8,609 nucleotides of DNA from DATCIH01 sp036507955 (lineage in GTDB: Bacteria > Bacillota > Clostridia > Clostridiales > Clostridiaceae). Location of the stretch: the NCBI GenBank assembly GCA_036507955.1, contig DATCIH010000182.1, forward strand, positions 1-8,609, written 5' to 3'. Both the position numbers and the translations under genes were made by a program. Within the stretch, counting starts at the first letter, position 1; every line of letters begins with the position of its first letter. Of the stretch, positions 1-5,370 are shown piece by piece. Under the pieces are notes generated by a model, which saw only the letters and a program-made list of their open reading frames with translations, was not told the origin of the DNA and did no database searches.

Positions 1-72
1 TTTTAAATCCCCTACTTCAGAAGCTAAATTTTCATATTCCTTTTGATACTGCCTTTGATAATTAGAACTCAT
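1..72 (-). CDS. 5' end of an unidentified gene, possibly IS66-type transposase (partial)
   Basis: An ATG at 72-70 on the minus strand opens 24 codons that run off the left edge without a stop. The protein begins MSSNYQRQYQKEYENL and is charged and Gln/Glu-rich, as at the start of a coiled coil. From memory, IS66-family transposases of Firmicutes often begin with such a Tyr/Gln/Lys-rich helix before their leucine zipper, but 24 residues cannot prove this. A well-spaced promoter lies just upstream (see 108-136), so the start is credible. The neighbouring ATPase remnant breaks off near 180-230 with this gene directly after it in the same orientation, which would fit insertion of a second element. 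The identification is tentative; the existence of a gene start is more secure. Confidence 0.4.
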   Translation of the reverse strand, partial: MSSNYQRQYQKEYENLASEVGDLK

Positions 73-107
73 AAACACACCACTTTCCGATTGATTTGTA
101 TGATAAA

Positions 108-136
108 ATTATACCATAAAATCAGTCAAAAAGCAA
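108..136 (-). promoter_or_regulatory. Sigma-A type promoter for the minus-strand gene at 1-72
   Basis: On the minus strand TTGCTT (136-131) and TATAAT (113-108) are separated by exactly 17 bases. The predicted start point is about 30 bases before the ATG at 72. This is a close match to the vegetative consensus. If the downstream gene is a transposase, the promoter would lie within the end of the element. Confidence 0.6.
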
Positions 137-227
137 GCTAAACCGTTGATTTGGGCTAGTTTAAGCTGTTTTTATTTTAAAGGTTTTCTCAAAAATAATC
201 AAATATTTAATAGAAGTATTTTTTCGA

Positions 228-475
228 TTAGTATAATAAAATATTACAGATTTTAGAATGCACACATCTGAACTGTAACATAGAAGAAACAAATTTTCTA
301 AGTGTAGTAGATTTTCCTGTACCAGGCCACCTATAATCATAAATATTCCTCGAGAGGATTCTATATATTTAAACCTGGAACTTAATTCTTTAATATCAGC
401 ACTTTCATAAACTTCATTAATATCAATTTCTTTCCCAAAAGGATTGAATTTAAGGCCAAAATATTGAGTAAACAT
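228..475 (-). pseudogene. ExeA-like AAA+ ATPase of a transposable element, frameshifted and truncated
   Basis: The first 50 residues (MFTQYFGLKFNPFGKEI, then ELSSRFKYIESSRGIFMIIGG) match the N-terminus of ExeA/TnsC-like ATPases that accompany rve-type transposases. In those proteins the text continues into a Walker A motif. Here the annotated frame loses it, but one base further along PGTGKSTTLRKFVSS is readable from 326 downwards. A single base has therefore been lost near 326-328. The restored frame stays open only to a TAA at 230-228, about 80 residues in total against roughly 250-280 for the family, so the Walker B and C-terminal parts are gone. The ATG is one base after the transposase stop (TAG-A-ATG), and its ribosome site AAAGGAGG lies inside the transposase end, which implies translational coupling in the original element. 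The gene is dead. Confidence 0.8.
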
Positions 476-476
476 T

Positions 477-1055
477 CTATATTCCTCCTTTCATTAGGTC
501 TGTGAAGGATATAGTCTGCTCTTGCTTTTCATCTGCTTGGACTATATATTCTTGTGACTTAGTTTCAATCTTGACACCTATTGGTCTTCCTTTTCGCTTC
601 ATGTGTGCATTTTCATGGAAATCAACTATGTGGGCATCGCCAACTTTTTTATCATTGGAATAAATGAGCACTGCAGTATTAGTGTTTTCAAGCCATTCGG
701 GATCATATCTAATTTCTACTCGTGAACTTGCAAATCTCTGATTAGTTTCAAAAAGAATATTGTTTATGGTAAATGTAGCATCGTGAGTAACTGTCCTCTT
801 TATACGCAGCAAAAACTTCTCTTTTAATTTAGCAGTATCCTTAATGAATTTCACTTTTGATACCTGTGACATGAAAACATCAATAGGAGATAAATTTTGA
901 AGTGAAGAGTGGGGCATGCGTTGATAATCCTCTTCCAGCCACTTAAAAAATATCGAATTAAGATCCTCTAGATTTTTCAATTTACTTGAGTCTACTGCTG
1001 ATAAAAACCTTTTACAAACTGTTAAAAAAAACCTCTCGATTTTGCCATTATTACG
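477..1055 (-). pseudogene. DDE (rve/Mu-type) transposase, C-terminal fragment
   Basis: The open frame runs from a stop at 1058-1056 to TAG at 479-477, about 192 codons. It begins RNNGKIERFFLTVCKRFLSA, which is the end of the integrase core: the Glu of GKIERF aligns with the third catalytic acidic residue of DDE transposases. Next come the usual helical segment (FFKWLEEDYQRMPHSSLQ) and a Mu-transposase C-terminal beta-barrel-like part with FETNQRFASSRVEIRYDPEW. The helix-turn-helix region and the first two catalytic Asp are missing, since whole proteins are normally over 400 residues. A TTG at 980 could start a shorter frame, but homology clearly continues upstream of it, so that start is an artefact. 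It is partnered with the ExeA-like ATPase immediately downstream. It cannot be catalytically active. Confidence 0.82.
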
Positions 1056-1330
1056 TTAATCTTTACATAATAAGGGCAAAGCAGAAATTATGTAAATTTA
1101 TTGATATGACTGGATTAGAAGCTATTGGGTATGCTATTGGAAACTATAAATTTATAAATTAACAATTTATTATTTCGAAAGTTATTGAAAAAGCTATCCC
1201 TTTAAAAAATTAAATTAACCAAGAGTATCTCCAAAATTTCCAACAAAATCAACACTAACCTATCTTTAATTTGATTCCGGTGGTGATACCTTTTTTTATA
1301 TCAAATTTTATTCATATCTGCTCTATTTAC

Positions 1331-1390
1331 CGAACAAACGCTTTTGCTTCCTTCTCTTGTTCGTTTTAAACGGTCAAAACGAACAAAACG
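1331..1390. repeat. CGAACAAACG repeats with an 11-bp perfect inverted repeat, possible operator
   Basis: TTGTTCGTTTT (1357-1367) and AAAACGAACAA (1376-1386) are exact reverse complements separated by 8 bases. The same motif recurs as CGAACAAACG at 1331-1340 and CGAACAAAACG at 1380-1390. No T-tract follows, so a terminator is unlikely. A protein-binding site or the end of a lost mobile element is more likely. The nearest intact reading start is 1573, about 190 bases away. Confidence 0.5.
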
Positions 1391-1508
1391 TTTATTATTC
1401 GAACCAACCGTATAGGCCATTCCCTTAGTAACTAAATTATATAATCAAACATAACTCAACAGATCCACAACATAGGGAATCCAGGTAAAGTGTAACACAT
1501 GTAAATGA

Positions 1509-1527
1509 AATAATATCATATATTATT
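1509..1527. repeat. Short inverted repeat upstream of the DUF4238 start
   Basis: AATAATAT and ATATTATT are perfect 8-base arms around CAT. The repeat lies just upstream of a TATAAT at 1540-1545, where a -35 element would be expected, although no good -35 hexamer is visible. A regulatory role is possible but unsupported, and AT-only palindromes arise easily in this composition. Confidence 0.3.
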
Positions 1528-1572
1528 GTATGAAAAGTCTATAATTAGTAAAAAAAGAATGGAGTTCCTACA

Positions 1573-1872
1573 ATGATTAAAAATAAACAACACTACATAC
1601 CGCAAATGTATTTAAAAAATTTTACTGATCCACAAACACCACCTTGTCAAATGCCCTATGTATGGATTTTTGATAAAAAAAATTATTCAATAAAAAATAA
1701 ATCAACTAAAAACTTTGCTAATGAAAAAGGATTTAATAACATTATTGATAATGATGGAAATGTATCAACAATTATAAAAGATGAGTTCCAAAAAATAGAA
1801 GATATTGTCACTTGCCCTCAAAACGACAACGCAGAGCATTATAATTGGAAAACTCAGTGCTTATGCACGTAA
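1573..1872 (+). pseudogene. DUF4238 protein, N-terminal fragment fused out of frame to Tn3 transposase DNA
   Basis: The ATG is preceded at 9 bases by GGAG. The N-terminus IKNKQHYIPQMYLKNFTD is the hallmark of DUF4238 (K-x-x-H-Y-I/V-P-x-x-Y-L-K-N-F), followed by VWIFDKKN and STKNFANEKGFNN as in the family. Full proteins are around 250-350 residues. Here family-like sequence ends near residue 77-80 (DEFQKIED). The remaining 20 codons to the TAA at 1872 read through Tn3 transposase DNA in the wrong frame. DUF4238 proteins have no firmly established function, though they recur in accessory regions. The sharp switch at about 1805 shows a deletion or recombination joining two unrelated genes. The short product is probably non-functional. 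Confidence 0.75.
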
Positions 1873-2320
1873 AAACAAAACTAAACGTGCTCTATGGGAG
1901 TATGATAATATCCTCAAAAGTTTGTATTTTATGTATTATATTGATTCCATATCATTACGCCAAAATGTGCAGCGAGCACTAAACAGAGGGGAGAGTTATC
2001 ATAAATTGCGCAGGGCTATATCTTATGGTAACTTCGGGAAATTGCGCTTCAAAACAGAACAAGATCAAAATATTTGGGGCGAATGCAGCCGTCTGATAGC
2101 CAACTGTATTATTTATTATAATGCCAGCATTTTATCTAAAATGTTAGCTTACAAAGAATCCAACGGTGAGGATTCAGATGTGTTAAAACACATTTTTCCA
2201 GTTGCATGGCAACATATAAATTTCTATGGTCGCTATAATTTCAGTATAAACTATGAATCTATTAATATGGATACAATTATTTTGGAATTGGCTAAATTTC
2301 AGATAGTATCCAATGAGTGA
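1805..2320 (+). pseudogene. tnpA: Tn3-family transposase TnpA, C-terminal fragment
   Basis: The frame reads GKLSAYARKNKTKRALWEYD, then ILKSLYFMYYIDSISLRQNV, QRALNRGESYHKLRRAIS, IWGECSRLIANCIIYYNA and VAWQHINFYGRYNF. This is the conserved C-terminal end of Tn3-family (DDE_Tnp_Tn3) transposases. The Glu of NRGESYH is the third catalytic acidic residue. Only about 165 residues of a normal 950-1000 remain, and the region carrying the first two catalytic Asp is absent. There is no genuine start: the left edge is the junction with the DUF4238 fragment. The stop TGA overlaps the left arm of the 19-bp hairpin that follows. It marks an old Tn3-type transposon end in this locus. Confidence 0.88.
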
Positions 2321-2359
2321 TTTGCTTATTCCACCTTTTCGGTGGAATAAGCAAATCAC
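2317..2359. repeat. Perfect 19-bp hairpin after the tnpA fragment
   Basis: GTGATTTGCTTATTCCACC (2317-2335) is an exact reverse complement of 2341-2359, with the 5-base loop TTTTC between. The left arm includes the tnpA stop. No run of T follows (CTAAATACTA), so it is a strong RNA or DNA hairpin but not a textbook intrinsic terminator. A diverged copy of its loop and right arm recurs at 2911-2950. Confidence 0.85.
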
Positions 2360-2405
2360 CTAAATACTATTATCACGAAATATTCCATGAGAGGATAAAA
2401 TATCT

Positions 2406-2822
2406 ATGAATAATAAACAACAACCCAATTGGCAACCTATTAAAAACATGCCCATGATTGCGAATATAATAGACAGTCAGTTAACAGATGCTAAAGAACA
2501 ATATACAACACTCTCCGAGGCTCGTAATAAGCCTTATGTTTTAAATGATTCAATTGTACAACATATAATAAAAGTTTATACAGAACAGCTTGATTTTACT
2601 CAAATATTTGAAAAACAGCTTTTAAAATGGGAAAAGGAAGAGTACTTGATGCCAAATCAACAAGCTGAAATATGTCGGCTACAGGATCAGGTGAAATATT
2701 CATATAAAACTTTAACGGATATTTTAGACCTGGCAGAAGAATTGAAAATGGGAACTATTGAAAAAGTTATGGATAAAAGTGATTTGGAACTTGGTATGGA
2801 ATCCTTAGAGAAGTACTTTTAG
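2406..2822 (+). CDS. Small protein of a family I associate with Tn3-type transposons, function unknown
   Basis: 138 residues, starting at ATG 2406 after a purine-rich stretch (GAGAGGATAAAATATCT) with the ribosome site GAGAGG about 11 bases upstream. The sequence opens NNKQQPNWQPIKNMPMIANI. It then has a helical, charged middle (VQHIIKVYTEQLDFTQIFEK), a likely coiled coil around residues 80-115, and ends with GTIEKVMDKSDLELGMESLE. From memory, proteins with the same NWQPI...MIxxxLxDAxEQYxTL start and GTIxxVMxxSDLELGxxxL end occur beside Tn3-family transposases in many bacteria and are called hypothetical. I cannot verify this without a search. The reading frame is intact, unlike its neighbours, and the gene lies between two related palindromic repeats. 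It has no membrane segment or signal peptide. It may be a passenger or an accessory of the element; no function is proposed. Confidence 0.65.
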   Translation: MNNKQQPNWQPIKNMPMIANIIDSQLTDAKEQYTTLSEARNKPYVLNDSIVQHIIKVYTEQLDFTQIFEKQLLKWEKEEYLMPNQQAEICRLQDQVKYSYKTLTDILDLAEELKMGTIEKVMDKSDLELGMESLEKYF

Positions 2823-2910
2823 ATCAGTGATTGTAAAATAAGATTTGAAATTATCCTATTGCTTCTCGTTACAGCTATGTTCCTCATATCCCAATTAATC
2901 TACTAATATA

Positions 2911-2950
2911 CCTTTTCGGGGGGATAGGCAAAACACCTTAAATAAGATTA
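2911..2950. repeat. Diverged second copy of the loop and right arm of the 2317-2359 hairpin
   Basis: CCTTTTCGGGGGGATAGGC, then AAAACACCTTAAATAA, matches CCTTTTCGGTGGAATAAGC, then AAATCACCTAAATAC, at 2334-2367 with a handful of differences. The matching left arm is absent here. Together with the intact hairpin it brackets the ORF at 2406-2822 as a direct repeat. Confidence 0.6.
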
Positions 2951-2973
2951 TATATGTATAGATAACATAATAA

Positions 2974-3008
2974 TGGTATATACAAACATTAAATGTAATT
3001 GGTATAAT
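2974..3008 (+). promoter_or_regulatory. Putative gntR promoter with overlapping HutC-type operator
   Basis: TATAAT at 3003-3008 has TATACA 18 bases upstream (2979-2984), a weak -35. TGGTATATACAA at 2974-2985 contains GTATATAC (2976-2983), which fits the HutC-subfamily operator core GT-M-TA-K-AC and overlaps the -35. This arrangement suggests autorepression of the regulator at 3196. The leader to that start would be about 180 bases long. Confidence 0.5.
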
Positions 3009-3087
3009 GAATTATACGTTAGTTAGAATAATAATTAATTTTAACTATAATTAAAGCAAATTTTATAAGTTATCAGAGAGGTACGGT

Positions 3088-3168
3088 ATGAAGGTTACAG
3101 GTATAAATAATGGTGGTACTGCAATAAAGAGTGGACTTGAGCTTTTGTATGATATAAAATTTTGTTAA
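3088..3168 (+). other. 26-codon ORF in the gntR leader
   Basis: ATG 3088 with AGAGG six bases upstream opens MKVTGINNGGTAIKSGLELL, then YDIKFC and TAA. Its second half (GTAIKSGLELLYD) lies in the segment duplicated at 6857, where it reads GTAIKIGLGLLYD and then stops. It is more likely the tail of a gene lost before the duplication than a functional peptide. Its first 11 bases (ATGAAGGTTAC) are identical to the start of the acetyltransferase gene at 8114, which may mean the ORF is itself a fusion. I do not recognise the protein. Confidence 0.3.
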
Positions 3169-3195
3169 ATATTAATCTTGGAGGATTGTAGAACA

Positions 3196-3924
3196 ATGAA
3201 TAAAGATTCATCAATACCAATTTATGCTCAACTAGAATCGGCTATTAAAGAAAAAATAAAAAAAAGAGAGTATATTCCGGGTCAAGAGCTTCCAACTGAA
3301 AGAGAACTTACTGAATTCTTTGGTGTAAGTAGAATGACAATTAGACAAGCAATCTCTAATTTGGTCCTTAAAGGAATATTATATAAAATACCAGGTAAGA
3401 GTGCAGTTGTATCACAAGAAGTTATTGAGAAAAAGCTTGAAATTGAAAGCTTTAGTGAGGATATGATAAAGCGTGGACTTGTTCCAGGAAGTAATGTTAT
3501 ACAGTTTGAAAAGATTAGTCCTAGTGATGAGATAAAAGTAAGGCTTCAACTCTCGGAAGATGAAAAAATATTTTTTTTAAATAGACTTAGATTAGCCGAT
3601 AATAAGCCAATAGCTATTGAGTATTGTTATCTTCCAGAAAAGTTTTTTAATAATATTATAAAATTCAACATGGCTAACTGTTCACTTTATAAAATAATGA
3701 AAGAAGAATATAATATACATTTTAATTATATGAAACAAAGCCTAAGAGCGGTGACCCTTGTTAAAAAAGATGCCGAAATGATGATTGGAAAAAGCAAAGG
3801 AGTTGGACTTGTTTCTGAAAGATTGATGTATAATATTGAAGAAGTTCCAATTGAATATACTAAAACAATTTATAACGCTGAACGATATACTTTTAATATG
3901 GTACTTTCCAATAATAATAAATAA
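3196..3924 (+). CDS. GntR-family (HutC subfamily) transcriptional regulator
   Basis: 242 residues from ATG 3196, which has GGAGG about 11 bases upstream. An in-frame TTG at 3178 lies before this ribosome site and is not used. Residues 8-75 form the winged helix: PIYAQLESAIKEKIKKREYI, the family signature PGQELPTERELTEFFGVSRM followed by TIRQAI, and the wing GILYKIPGKSAVVS. Residues about 85-237 form a UTRA effector domain (IESFSEDMIKRGLVPGS, FFLNRLRLADNKPIAIEYCY, then VPIEYTKTIYNAERYTF), typical of NagR- or PhnF-like sensors of small phosphorylated or amino sugars. The length is normal. Its neighbour is nanE, so the effector is probably an amino-sugar phosphate (inference). Operator-like sites at its own promoter and at nanE support autoregulation and control of nanE. 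It is the only whole regulator in the window; the copy at 6938 has lost its middle. Confidence 0.9.
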   Translation: MNKDSSIPIYAQLESAIKEKIKKREYIPGQELPTERELTEFFGVSRMTIRQAISNLVLKGILYKIPGKSAVVSQEVIEKKLEIESFSEDMIKRGLVPGSNVIQFEKISPSDEIKVRLQLSEDEKIFFLNRLRLADNKPIAIEYCYLPEKFFNNIIKFNMANCSLYKIMKEEYNIHFNYMKQSLRAVTLVKKDAEMMIGKSKGVGLVSERLMYNIEEVPIEYTKTIYNAERYTFNMVLSNNNK

Positions 3925-3928
3925 CGTT

Positions 3929-3965
3929 AAGAATCTAATCCTGAGTTTTGTTTGATTATATTCTT
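3929..3965. terminator. Hairpin after gntR, possible terminator
   Basis: AAGAATCTAATC and GATTATATTCTT are 12-base arms with one mismatch around a 13-base loop, starting 5 bases after the gntR stop. Unit B has the same hairpin with perfect arms. Only a modest T-rich sequence follows, so termination may be partial. It separates gntR from the nanE promoter. Confidence 0.45.
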
Positions 3966-3977
3966 ATTTAGTTAAGC

Positions 3978-4027
3978 GTCTATACATTTAGTTATAATAT
4001 ATATATATTGCAACTAAATGTATAGAC
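3978..4027. promoter_or_regulatory. 16-bp perfect inverted repeat with two HutC-type operator cores upstream of nanE (unit A)
   Basis: GTCTATACATTTAGTT (3978-3993) and AACTAAATGTATAGAC (4012-4027) are exact reverse complements around an 18-base AT loop. The outer ends, GTCTATAC (3978-3985) and GTATAGAC (4020-4027), each fit GT-M-TA-K-AC. The right site overlaps the -35 of the nanE promoter. Two spaced operators in this arrangement suggest cooperative binding or looping by the adjacent GntR regulator, an inference from subfamily consensus. Confidence 0.6.
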
Positions 4028-4051
4028 AATATTATAAATTAACGTTATAAT
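4023..4051 (+). promoter_or_regulatory. nanE promoter, unit A
   Basis: TAGACA (4023-4028) and TATAAT (4046-4051) are separated by 17 bases. The same arrangement is conserved in unit B (7169-7197). In this copy it drives a broken gene. The predicted leader is about 75 bases and contains the 9-codon ORF at 4079. Confidence 0.7.
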
Positions 4052-4078
4052 GGTTTTATAAGATAAGGAGAAAAATAA

Positions 4079-4108
4079 TTGCGTAAGATGATTATTTTTA
4101 CTACTTAA
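4079..4108 (+). other. Possible 9-codon leader peptide, unit A
   Basis: AAGGAG (4065-4070) precedes a TTG at 4079 by 8 bases, opening (M)RKMIIFTT and TAA. The nanE ribosome site follows about 15 bases later. Unit B has the same short ORF with one residue changed and a synonymous change. It could be a leader peptide or the preserved start of a deleted gene. Confidence 0.35.
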
Positions 4109-4133
4109 ACTTGTTTATGGATGGAGTGATAAA

Positions 4134-4820
4134 ATGAAAAATTCATTGGCTGTGCTAAGCAGCATTTGTATCTTGCCAGACACTTGAAGATGAGCCATTA
4201 CATAGTCCAGATATAATGATGCAAATGGCATAGTCAGCTCTAATAGGTGGAGCAATTGGCATTAGGGCTAATTCACCAGTAGATTGTGCTACGATTAAAC
4301 GAAATGTTGATTTAACTATAATAGCAAATTATAAAAAGGTTTATGGAACTTGTAATGTATATATAACATTAACAATAGATGAGGTAAAAGAACTAATATC
4401 TATAAAACTAGAGATTATTGCGGTTGATGCAACAAATAGAACTAGGCCGCGTATGGTAAGACACTTGAAAAATTTTTAAAGGAAATAAAACAAATTTATA
4501 ATGGTTTAATCATGGCAGATAGCTCAAATCTTGAAGAAGGCATAGAAGCTGAAAGAATTGTATTCGATATAGTTTCTACAACGCTTTTCGGCTATACTAA
4601 CTACACATTAGATAAACCAAAGCCAGATATCGAATTAATAAAAGTCTTAAAAGATGTATTAATGATACCAATTATTGCAGAAGGAAACATTGATTCGTCA
4701 AATAAAGCTATAAATTGCTTGGGTGCAGGAGCTTGGGCTATAGTTATAGGTGGAGTTATTACTAGACCACAACTAATTACTAAAAAATTTGTTGACTCTA
4801 TTAGAAACTATACAATATGA
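4134..4820 (+). pseudogene. nanE: nanE copy A, N-acetylmannosamine-6-phosphate 2-epimerase, inactivated
   Basis: Alignment with the intact copy at 7276 shows three disabling lesions. A 14-base deletion after 4165 removes the codons for KGGLI and shifts the frame. A nonsense change gives TAG at 4231-4233 where unit B has CAG. A 2-base insertion near 4450 restores the original frame, because 14 minus 2 is 12. The last 103 codons (from about 4512) are therefore open again and still read IIAEGNIDSSNKAINCLGAG, with the predicted catalytic Glu retained, and LITKKFVDSI. An ATG at 4512 could start that frame, but it lacks the catalytic Lys region and would be half a TIM barrel. ATG 4134 and the ribosome site GGAG are intact, as is the upstream promoter. 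The gene is a decayed duplicate. Confidence 0.9.
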
Positions 4821-4960
4821 AAACGTTTATATTATTTTTGATAATGTAATATAGTTTTTAGTAACAGGCTAAGAAAATGAAATGTATTTAAATTCATGGG
4901 TTACTTAATTGAGTAGCTTCTGAATGAGTTAGAATTCATAAAAAGGTAGGGAAAATATAG
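4821..4960. other. Spacer behind nanE copy A, conserved in unit B
   Basis: The 137 or so bases after the stop match 7975-8104 closely. A small stem, GTTACT (4900-4905) with AGTAGC (4912-4917, one G-U pair), has a fully paired counterpart in unit B at 8054-8071. Similarity ends near 4957, which sets the right edge of the duplication. No ORF is seen here. Confidence 0.6.
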
Positions 4961-5217
4961 ATATAATATACAAGACAATGTTTATATGTATCCAAGTTCA
5001 GACGATATAGGGTTGTACATTAACAGCTCGAGTTATAAATGAAATAAAAAATTCTACACTAAAAGTTTTTATAAGATATTCCTCAAGCATTGGACCTACT
5101 ATAAATACCGAAATACGAGGATTGACCACTGGGCATCCTAATTCCACTAAGCTATATAAAAATTATGCAGAGTGGTTGACAAAAAATTTAACAATAAATT
5201 TAAAAGTTATTAATTAA
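4961..5217 (+). pseudogene. Frameshifted gene remnant, possibly DUF4127
   Basis: One frame reads YNIQDNVYMYPSSDDIGLYI up to about 5030. A second frame, shifted by one base, continues RVINEIKNSTLKVFIRYSSS, then IGPTINTEIRGLTTGHPN, to TAA at 5215-5217. The joined text resembles the DUF4127 pattern of an (I/V)YPG(A/S)DE-type motif followed by an R-A-(I/V)-N-E helix and a VYVRYSS-x-G strand. I recall this only from family memory, and the final 35 residues do not fit well. There is no start codon with a ribosome site, because the 5' part is missing. It occupies in unit A the place the acetyltransferase occupies in unit B. It is certainly not an intact gene. Confidence 0.45.
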
Positions 5218-5370
5218 AGGGACTGAAGGAAATCCTGTATATATATTTTTTTAAACGTCTTGAAGTTAAACGATTCTAAGGCATGTAATTACCTAAGTAA
5301 TAATGTGTGAAATGTAACTGATCATATAATTTAATTTAATTCAAATTTATTATATAAAGGAGAGGGTAAA
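5218..5370. other. AT-rich leader of the DUF4434 gene
   Basis: The stretch has composition like the surrounding genome rather than like the gene that follows. It ends in a strong ribosome site (AAAGGAGAGGG) 6-8 bases before the ATG at 5371. AT-rich TATA-type hexamers occur, but I cannot choose a convincing promoter pair. Confidence 0.4.

Larger units (their letters stand above)
1059..1572. other. Intergenic stretch without a convincing gene
   Basis: About 510 bases of AT-rich DNA. Plus-strand codons from about 1064 to 1161 are open and end in MTGLEAIGYAIGNYKFIN, and the minus strand holds a short open piece reading VSVDFVGNFGDTLG before a stop near 1215. I recognise neither. They may be scraps of other genes or elements. 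The stretch also holds the inverted repeats at 1357-1386 and 1509-1527 and a possible -10 (TATAAT, 1540-1545) for the gene at 1573. Confidence 0.6.
2823..3087. other. Intergenic region between the Tn3-linked ORF and the gntR leader
   Basis: No gene is supported here. In frame after the TAG at 2820-2822, 27 further sense codons give a hydrophobic stretch (FEIILLLLVTAMFLISQLIY) before TAA at 2904-2906. This is probably chance or a gene scrap. The region also holds the diverged hairpin half at 2911-2950 and the gntR operator and promoter at 2974-3008. Confidence 0.5.
3115..4957 (+). repeat. Duplicated gntR-nanE cassette, unit A
   Basis: From GGTACTGCAATAAA (3115) to just before the remnant at 4961, this stretch matches 6857-8104 in the same orientation. 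It includes the gntR leader, gntR ends, hairpin, palindromic nanE promoter, nanE and the spacer behind it. The copies differ by many substitutions and indels, so the duplication is not recent. In this unit gntR is whole and nanE is broken. Confidence 0.9.

Noticed and set aside
2317..2359. Intrinsic terminator for the tnpA fragment
   Set aside because: The stem is perfect but no T-run follows, so it is recorded as a repeat rather than a terminator.
2820..2906. Stop-codon readthrough adding a hydrophobic tail to the 2406-2822 protein
   Set aside because: The 27 in-frame codons after TAG are suggestive, but nothing visible such as a structure or recoding signal supports it, and homologues as I recall them end before this point.
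2911..2950. Tn3-type 38-bp terminal inverted repeat
   Set aside because: It contains a G-run and a TAAG, but the spacing is wrong, no partner end is visible, and it aligns better with the hairpin at 2317-2359.
3178..3195. TTG at 3178 as the gntR start
   Set aside because: The ribosome site GGAGG lies after it, and ATG 3196 is correctly spaced. The copy in unit B also begins at the equivalent ATG.
3978..4027. Riboswitch upstream of nanE
   Set aside because: The palindrome lies upstream of and over the -35 rather than in the transcript, so an operator is the better reading.
4512..4820. A separate short gene for the C-terminal half of NanE
   Set aside because: It is the in-frame tail of a gene broken by three lesions, and half a TIM barrel without the catalytic Lys is not expected to fold or work.
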